Shown here piece by piece: positions 31,958-36,209 of a DNA stretch of 36,209 nucleotides. The DNA is from an uncultured Verrucomicrobiota bacterium. GTDB taxonomy: Bacteria; Verrucomicrobiota; Verrucomicrobiia; Chthoniobacterales; SZAS-18. Both the position numbers and the translations under genes were made by a program. The stretch's first letter is position 1; each line of letters opens with the position of its first letter. The notes under the pieces were generated by a model that saw nothing but the letters and a program-made list of their open reading frames with translations, was not told where the DNA came from and did no database searches. Location of the stretch: contig CALMAQ010000165.1 of the NCBI GenBank assembly GCA_937859745.1, positions 1 through 36,209 on the forward strand. The letters run 5' to 3'.

Positions 31958-32722
31958 ATGAATTCCCCCCGTCCCCGTCTGCGTTCGGCCCCAGCACGTT
32001 CGCGCCAGGGCGCATTCACCCTCATTGAACTGATGGTCGTCATTGCGATCATCGCGGTTCTGGCCGGTTTGCTCCTGCCGGTGGTCAGCAGTGTGACCAC
32101 CAAGGCGAAGGCCGTGGAGACGAAAGCGATGGCGGTGCAGATCGTCACCGCGGTCAAGAACTATCAGGTGGAGTATGGCCAATATCCTAATCCCGTGGCG
32201 GCGGGGGGAGCGCCGGGCGCTTCTGGCGTGGACACCACCTACGACATCAGCACCGGCAATGCCGAGCTTTTCAAGGTCCTCCAGGCTATCAACACCGCCG
32301 TCGACCCTAACAGCACGACCGGAGCGTTGGCTTACAACAACCGCCACGTCAAGTACTTCGAAGCCCGGACAGCCAAAAACCCGACCGCGCCCAGATCGGG
32401 TTTTGTCCCCACTGGGGGTAATCTCAGCGGCGGAAACCCCGCCCCGGGTTCGCAAACCAGAACGGTGGCGGTGGGAGATCTGGTCGATTCGTGGGGGAAT
32501 CGCTACTGCATCCGGATGGACGCGGGTTACAACGAATCTATCTACAATCCCTACTCCCCCGCCGGAACATCGGTGAACGCTGACGATGCGGCCGCCACAG
32601 ACCCCACCCAGGTTCTCCGGTTCGGAGCGATTGCCTACACTTACGGGCCTGACGGACAATATGGGAAAGCCGGCACGGCGAGCACGACGAGCACCGGCGA
32701 CGACGTTCTCTCGTGGCAGTAG
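31958..32722 (+). CDS. Type II secretion/type IV pilin-like pseudopilin
   Basis: A 254-aa protein with a class III prepilin signal: a basic leader (RLRSAPARSRQG), the cleavage site G-AFTLIELMVVIAIIAVLAG with Glu at mature position 5, and one hydrophobic helix. It continues as the coiled N-terminal stem AVQIVTAVKNYQVEYGQYP. It would be processed by a prepilin peptidase and assembled into a pilus or pseudopilus. The C-terminal part (DSWGNRYCIRMDAGY, YTYGPDGQYG) resembles GspG-like proteins in Verrucomicrobiota and Planctomycetota. No secretion genes adjoin it, so it is an orphan. ATG 31958 is chosen over the upstream TTG at 31937. Confidence 0.88.
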   Translation: MNSPRPRLRSAPARSRQGAFTLIELMVVIAIIAVLAGLLLPVVSSVTTKAKAVETKAMAVQIVTAVKNYQVEYGQYPNPVAAGGAPGASGVDTTYDISTGNAELFKVLQAINTAVDPNSTTGALAYNNRHVKYFEARTAKNPTAPRSGFVPTGGNLSGGNPAPGSQTRTVAVGDLVDSWGNRYCIRMDAGYNESIYNPYSPAGTSVNADDAAATDPTQVLRFGAIAYTYGPDGQYGKAGTASTTSTGDDVLSWQ

Positions 32723-32738
32723 CCCGGCATCTTGAGCC

Positions 32739-32767
32739 TTGACGGGCCGCCGCGCACGGCGCATGAT
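32739..32767 (+). promoter_or_regulatory. Sigma-70 promoter for tRNA-Gly
   Basis: TTGACG (-35, 5 of 6 consensus) and CATGAT (-10, 4 of 6) are separated by exactly 17 bases, with the tRNA starting 12 bases after the -10. No gene other than the tRNA lies downstream at suitable distance. Confidence 0.6.
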
Positions 32768-32778
32768 AGCCCGACAAC

Positions 32779-32849
32779 GCGGGTGTAGTTCAATGGTAGA
32801 ACGGCAGCTTCCCAAGCTGCATACGAGGGTTCGATTCCCTTCACCCGCT
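32779..32849 (+). tRNA. tRNA-Gly (anticodon CCC)
   Basis: Acceptor arms GCGGGTG and CACCCGC pair fully, with discriminator T. The anticodon arm GCAGC-TTCCCAA-GCTGC gives CCC, and the T arm is GAGGGTTCGATTCCCTT. The sequence is close to the well-known bacterial tRNA-Gly(CCC) pattern. Confidence 0.96.
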
Positions 32850-33002
32850 CTCCTTTTCGTCCACTCGGCGCGGTGACGTTCGACGCATTCCTCCCCCGTT
32901 CGCTGTTCCTCCAAGGTCAGCCCCTTCCTCCGTCCGCTGGAGTCCGCCGCCCAGACCGCCGAGTCCGGGCAGTCCCACCTTCAACCCCGGACTGACCGAG
33001 CG

Positions 33003-33754
33003 CTAGAACCGGGTTCCGTCCGGCCCGAAACCCTGCCTGGCGCGGAAGGTGCACCCGGCGATGCCCGGACCAACGGCGAACAGGCAAGCGGCCAGACCGT
33101 GCCTCCGACGGAAGGCGGTCATCGCTCAGGAACGGGGGTGATGCGTGCCGTCGGAACGGCTGATCGTGTCGGTGGTCGCCGTGCCCGGCACATCCACGTC
33201 CGCCTGTTGCAGGATTGTGCGGTTGCTGGCGTGCTCCTCCAGGCGCGCCTAGCGGGTCAGCGCGTTGGCCGCGCTGGCAAGATTGAAGCTGGTCGCTTTG
33301 GCCTGTCCGGCCTTCGTCACGATGGCCGTCAGCACTCCGGTGGTGCCGCCTCCGGCGGTGCCGCCTCCGGCGGTGAACGTGCCGGTGCCGACCGCGCTCT
33401 CGTCGGGGCCGCGCGTGTACGCGGTGGTGGTAGTGAAGGCGGTGGTGGCACCGAAGCCGAGGTCGCGAACTCGACCGTCGTCATCCCGTCGGTGTTGGCC
33501 GTCGTCACGGTCGTGACGGTGCGCCTCTCCGCCGGGTCCGTCAGGGTGTAAACCACCGTGTCGGTGGCCACGGTCCCCGCCACCGTCTAGGTTTCGACAG
33601 ATGTGCCCCCGGTCCCGTCAGCGGTCTGCAAGACCCCCGACGCAGTGCCGCCCTGCGGCCTGTCGGGCTGCGGCGCTGCCATCAGGCCGGTCCAGGAGGA
33701 AGCGAGGTAGCATCCGAGGGCGATGCCGGTCGTGAGGAGAAGCCGGGAAGTCAT
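33003..33754 (-). pseudogene. Decayed gene for a secreted Thr/Val-rich protein
   Basis: From ATG 33754 the minus strand encodes a signal peptide (MTSRLLLTTGIALGCYLASS) and a short secreted start. It meets TAG (33587-33589) but continues in the same frame with VATDTVVYTLTDPAERRTV and TTANTDGMTTVEFATSASV. The frame then shifts near 33430 to GATTAFTTTTAYTRGP, GTGTFTAGG and GVLTAIVTKAGQAKATSFNL, and further interrupted pieces run to a TAG at 33003-33005 (CTFRARQGFGPDGTRF). One nonsense change and at least one frameshift mark it as a pseudogene, unless the assembly is wrong here. The family is unknown; the pattern suggests a surface protein. Confidence 0.5.
33349..33378. repeat. Short tandem 15-bp repeat
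   Basis: GCCGCCTCCGGCGGT occurs twice in tandem; each unit contains the palindrome GCCGCCTCCGGCGG-like arm pair. It lies within the decayed gene, where it encodes Gly/Thr on the minus strand, and could promote slippage. Confidence 0.55.
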
Positions 33755-33918
33755 CTGCCTTAAACGTTCAACCCCCGCTTGTAAGGAACTGATGGCGAAA
33801 CCCTCCATTTTTTGAGGGAAAGGTAATTTTCCGCTCTGCGGGCAACCCGTTCGACAAGGTTCCCCCCGGGAAAAGGGTATGCTAGACTCAGGGACATCGC
33901 CGTCCGCGCCGCTCTTTT

Positions 33919-35031
33919 GTGAACGAATCGCCGCCCAGGTTGGACGAGGCTCCGGGAACGTCCCGCAAGATCATCCATGTGGACATGGATTGCTTCTACG
34001 CCGCCGTGGAAGAACGCGAGCAGCCCGGCCTGCGCGGGTTGCCGCTCGCCGTCGGCGGTTCGCACACCCGGCGCGGGGTCCTCACCACCTGCAACTACGA
34101 GGCGCGCAAGTACGGCATCCATTCCGCCATGCCCACCTTCCAGGCGCTGGCGAAGTGCCCCCACCTCATCGTGGTCCCCACCCGCTTCAACCTTTACCGC
34201 GCCGAGAGCGCGCGCATCCGCGAAATCTTCTTTGCCTACACGCCGTTGGTCGAACCGCTCTCGCTCGACGAGGCCTACCTCGATGTCTCGCACTTGCACC
34301 GTCCCGCCACGGAGGTGGCGCGCGAGATCCGGCAGCGGATCACGGCGCTCACTGGCCTGACCGCTTCCGCGGGGGTGGCCCCCAACAAGATGCTCGCCAA
34401 GATCGCCAGCGACCTCAACAAGCCCGACGGCCAGCACACGATCAAGCCCGCGGCGGTGGCCGCGTTCATGCGCGACCTGCCCGCGCGCAAGATCCCGGGC
34501 ATCGGCGAGGTGACGGCCGCCCGGCTGGCGGGCGAACTCGCCGTGGAAACCTGCGGCCAGCTCCAGACGTTCGACCGCGCCGATTTGCAGGCGCGCTTCG
34601 GCAAGTTCGGCCACGACCTGTACGACCGCTGCCGGGGCATCGACGTGCGCCCCATCGAGGCGAACCGCATCCGCAAGAGCCTCTCGAACGAGAACACCTT
34701 TCCCACCAACCTCCTCACGCTCGCCGAATGCCGCGAGCGGTTGCAGGAACTCCATGCCGACCTGCTGCTCGACCTGCAAAAGCAGACGGACCGCACCGTG
34801 GCCAAGCTGTTCGTGAAGCTGCGATTCGCGGACTTCAGCCACACCACGGTCGAACGCGGGGGCACGCGCCCGGAACTGGCCGCCTACGAGGCCCTGTTGG
34901 AAGAAGGCTGGATGCGGCGTGAGGGGGCGCGCCGCGTGGTGCGCCTGCTCGGCGTCGGGGTGCGTTTCGTTGAACCCGTGCCGGACCTGCCCGCCGCGCG
35001 GGACGGCGACCAGCTTGCTTTCGAGTTATGA
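33919..35031 (+). CDS. dinB: DNA polymerase IV (Y-family translesion polymerase)
   Basis: Error-prone polymerase that copies past damaged bases. The 370-aa protein has the palm motif IIHVDMDCFYAAVEE near residue 18 (catalytic Asp), CNYEARKYGIHSAMP, and PLSLDEAYLDVS near residue 113 (catalytic Asp-Glu). The helix-hairpin-helix thumb RKIPGIGEVTAARLAG and the little-finger domain (NTFPTNLLTL, KLFVKLRFADFSHTT) follow. The length is normal. GTG 33919 is the first usable start before the conserved part; no strong RBS precedes it. No convincing LexA operator was seen upstream, so SOS control is not shown. Confidence 0.95.
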   Translation: MNESPPRLDEAPGTSRKIIHVDMDCFYAAVEEREQPGLRGLPLAVGGSHTRRGVLTTCNYEARKYGIHSAMPTFQALAKCPHLIVVPTRFNLYRAESARIREIFFAYTPLVEPLSLDEAYLDVSHLHRPATEVAREIRQRITALTGLTASAGVAPNKMLAKIASDLNKPDGQHTIKPAAVAAFMRDLPARKIPGIGEVTAARLAGELAVETCGQLQTFDRADLQARFGKFGHDLYDRCRGIDVRPIEANRIRKSLSNENTFPTNLLTLAECRERLQELHADLLLDLQKQTDRTVAKLFVKLRFADFSHTTVERGGTRPELAAYEALLEEGWMRREGARRVVRLLGVGVRFVEPVPDLPAARDGDQLAFEL

Positions 35032-35084
35032 GAAAGCCCGCGAGGGTCTACCCCGCCGCAGGCGGAGTGGCCTCTTACACGCCG

Positions 35085-36156
35085 TTACGAAGCGCGCAGC
35101 AGGTCGAGCAACCGGCGGTCGAGCGCGTGGCCGTGCCACGGCTCGTAGCCCATGTCGCCGCGTCCCGAGTCGAGCACGCCGAACGGCCCGCGGAAGTTCC
35201 ACAGCGCCCAGCCGATCCCGCTCTCGCGCAGCACGGCCAGCACCTCCGCGAACCACCGCAAGAACACGTCGTGACTTGTGTGGTGATAACAACCCGCCTC
35301 GCCACAATGGACGCCGACGCCCCGTTCCACCAGCGCGCGCCAGGGGGCGTACACCCGTTCCAGCCGTGCGCGGGCCCACCGGCGTCCGAACAGGTCGCGC
35401 CGCAGCGGCCAGTCGGGCTCGCGCCAGCGCCCGCCGCCGGGGACCCATTCAGCCCTGTAATGGGTAAGATCAAAGGGTTCGTAGGCCCGGCAGCTCTGCG
35501 CGACGTTGGGCAGATCGGCCAGTTCCGGGCACGGCTGCCGCCCGTAGTTGAGCCCGTCGAGCAGGATCAGGCGGTCGGCGTCCACCGCCCGGATGGCCGC
35601 CACGGCGGCGCGCATCACCCGCTCGTGCCGCCGCCGGGTGGACCCACCCCCCCCACCCCGCCGCCGCGGCGCGGTGTGGAGGGCGCAGGACCCGCGGTGT
35701 CACCCCCCCCCCCACCCCGGCCGGCGGCGGCTCGTTGAGCAGGTCGAAGCTCAGGCGGTCCCGGCCGATCCCACGGTAGCGGCGGGCCAGCGTGCGCCAG
35801 TGCAGGCAGAACGCCTCCAGGGCTTCGGACGAACGCCACAGGTTAAACGGTTCCCGGGGCTGGCGCGCAACACAGTAGCCGGGGGCGCGGTGCAGGTTCA
35901 GGCAGACGTGTAGGCCATGCCGCCCCGCGGCCTCGACCGCCGCGTCCAGCCGGGCGAACGCTTCGCCGTCCGCGTCGGGGCAGAAGGGATCGCTGCCGCG
36001 CGTCCAGAGCGTGTAGCAGAGCGGCAGGCGCACAAAGTCGAAACCCCAGCCGCCGATCCAGCGGAAATCGTCCTCCCGGAACGGCTCCCGGCTGTCCGGG
36101 GTGAACATTTCCAGCAGGTTGAACCCGCGCCAGCGGGGCAGGATGTTGCGCGGCAT
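35085..36156 (-). pseudogene. GH5-like glycoside hydrolase (cellulase family) split by a frameshift
   Basis: Two open frames encode the halves of one enzyme. From ATG 36156, residues run GFNLLEMFTPDSREPF, WGFDFVRLPLCYTLWT, GLHVCLNLHRAPGYCV to SFDLLNEPPP (acid/base Glu). In a different frame, from about 35640, come RHERVMRAAVAAIRAVDADR, VGVHCGEAGCY (nucleophile Glu) and GWALWNFRG. The frames differ by a net one extra base (or two missing). Between them lie two C tracts of 11 and 8 bases (35703-35713 and 35647-35654), which are prone to slippage and to sequencing error. The catalytic residues are all present across both halves, so the gene may be intact in the organism. There is no obvious signal peptide. 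Confidence 0.8.
35647..35713. repeat. Poly-C tracts (8 and 11 bases) at the GH5 frame break
   Basis: Two long C homopolymers, each followed by ACCCC, lie between the two reading frames of the GH5-like gene. Such runs suit phase variation by slipped-strand mispairing, but equally favour base-call errors. Confidence 0.7.
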
Positions 36157-36209
36157 ACGGCGATCCGCTGCCAGCAGTCAATCACTAGCGCCGTCCGCCG
36201 GTCCTGCGA

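Noticed and set aside
33803-33820. CCCTC-N8-GAGGG hairpin with a T-rich loop upstream of dinB
   Set aside because: The T run is in the loop rather than after the stem, and no gene ends just before it; not a convincing terminator or LexA site.
33760-34842. 360-aa minus-strand ORF across dinB
   Set aside because: Antisense shadow of dinB with no recognisable motif.

Overview
The window is high-GC chromosomal DNA from a diderm bacterium. It carries genes for LPS assembly (an LptF/LptG permease and Kdo transferase). The mix of gene types and the style of the decayed integrase remnant suggest Verrucomicrobiota, probably Opitutaceae; this is inference from family resemblance only, with no marker gene proving it.

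Region 1 (1-18.95 kb) looks like core chromosome. It holds DAHP synthase (aroF), a convergent LptF/LptG-type permease, a dnaG-rpoD pair as in the macromolecular-synthesis arrangement, and an MscS channel with a cyclic-nucleotide-binding domain. A minus-strand envelope-polysaccharide cluster follows: a DAG-kinase-like lipid kinase, a GH18-like/NodB deacetylase/GT2 fusion, and a GH26-like lipoprotein coupled by a GTGA overlap. Then come a plus-strand run of AsmA-like protein, rsmD and waaA, tRNA-Glu(TTC), a UPF0104-type flippase-like membrane protein and a convergent DoxX protein.

Region 2 (19.27-28.20 kb) reads as an old, decayed integrated island. It starts at tRNA-Leu(TAA) and ends at a degenerate copy of the tRNA 3' end (23 of 26 bases identical). 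Just inside the tRNA lies an integrase N-terminal remnant broken by an in-frame TAG; near the far end is a small excisionase-like HTH ORF. Cargo includes an unknown 128-aa ORF, a 1053-aa kinase/pseudokinase/repeat protein, a secreted glycoside hydrolase with two CBM2-like modules, a dienelactone-hydrolase fragment and other debris.

Region 3 (28.3-36.2 kb) returns to intact genes: a His-rich COG0701-type permease, a polytopic membrane protein, a secreted amidohydrolase, an orphan type II pseudopilin-like protein, tRNA-Gly(CCC) with a good sigma-70 promoter, a decayed secreted-protein gene, dinB (Pol IV), and a GH5 hydrolase whose frame is interrupted between two poly-C tracts.

The most interesting items are the tRNA-Leu island with its kinase/pseudokinase repeat protein, and the single-polypeptide hydrolase-deacetylase-synthase fusion with its coupled GH26-like lipoprotein. 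No CRISPR array, intact insertion sequence or recognised defence system was seen.
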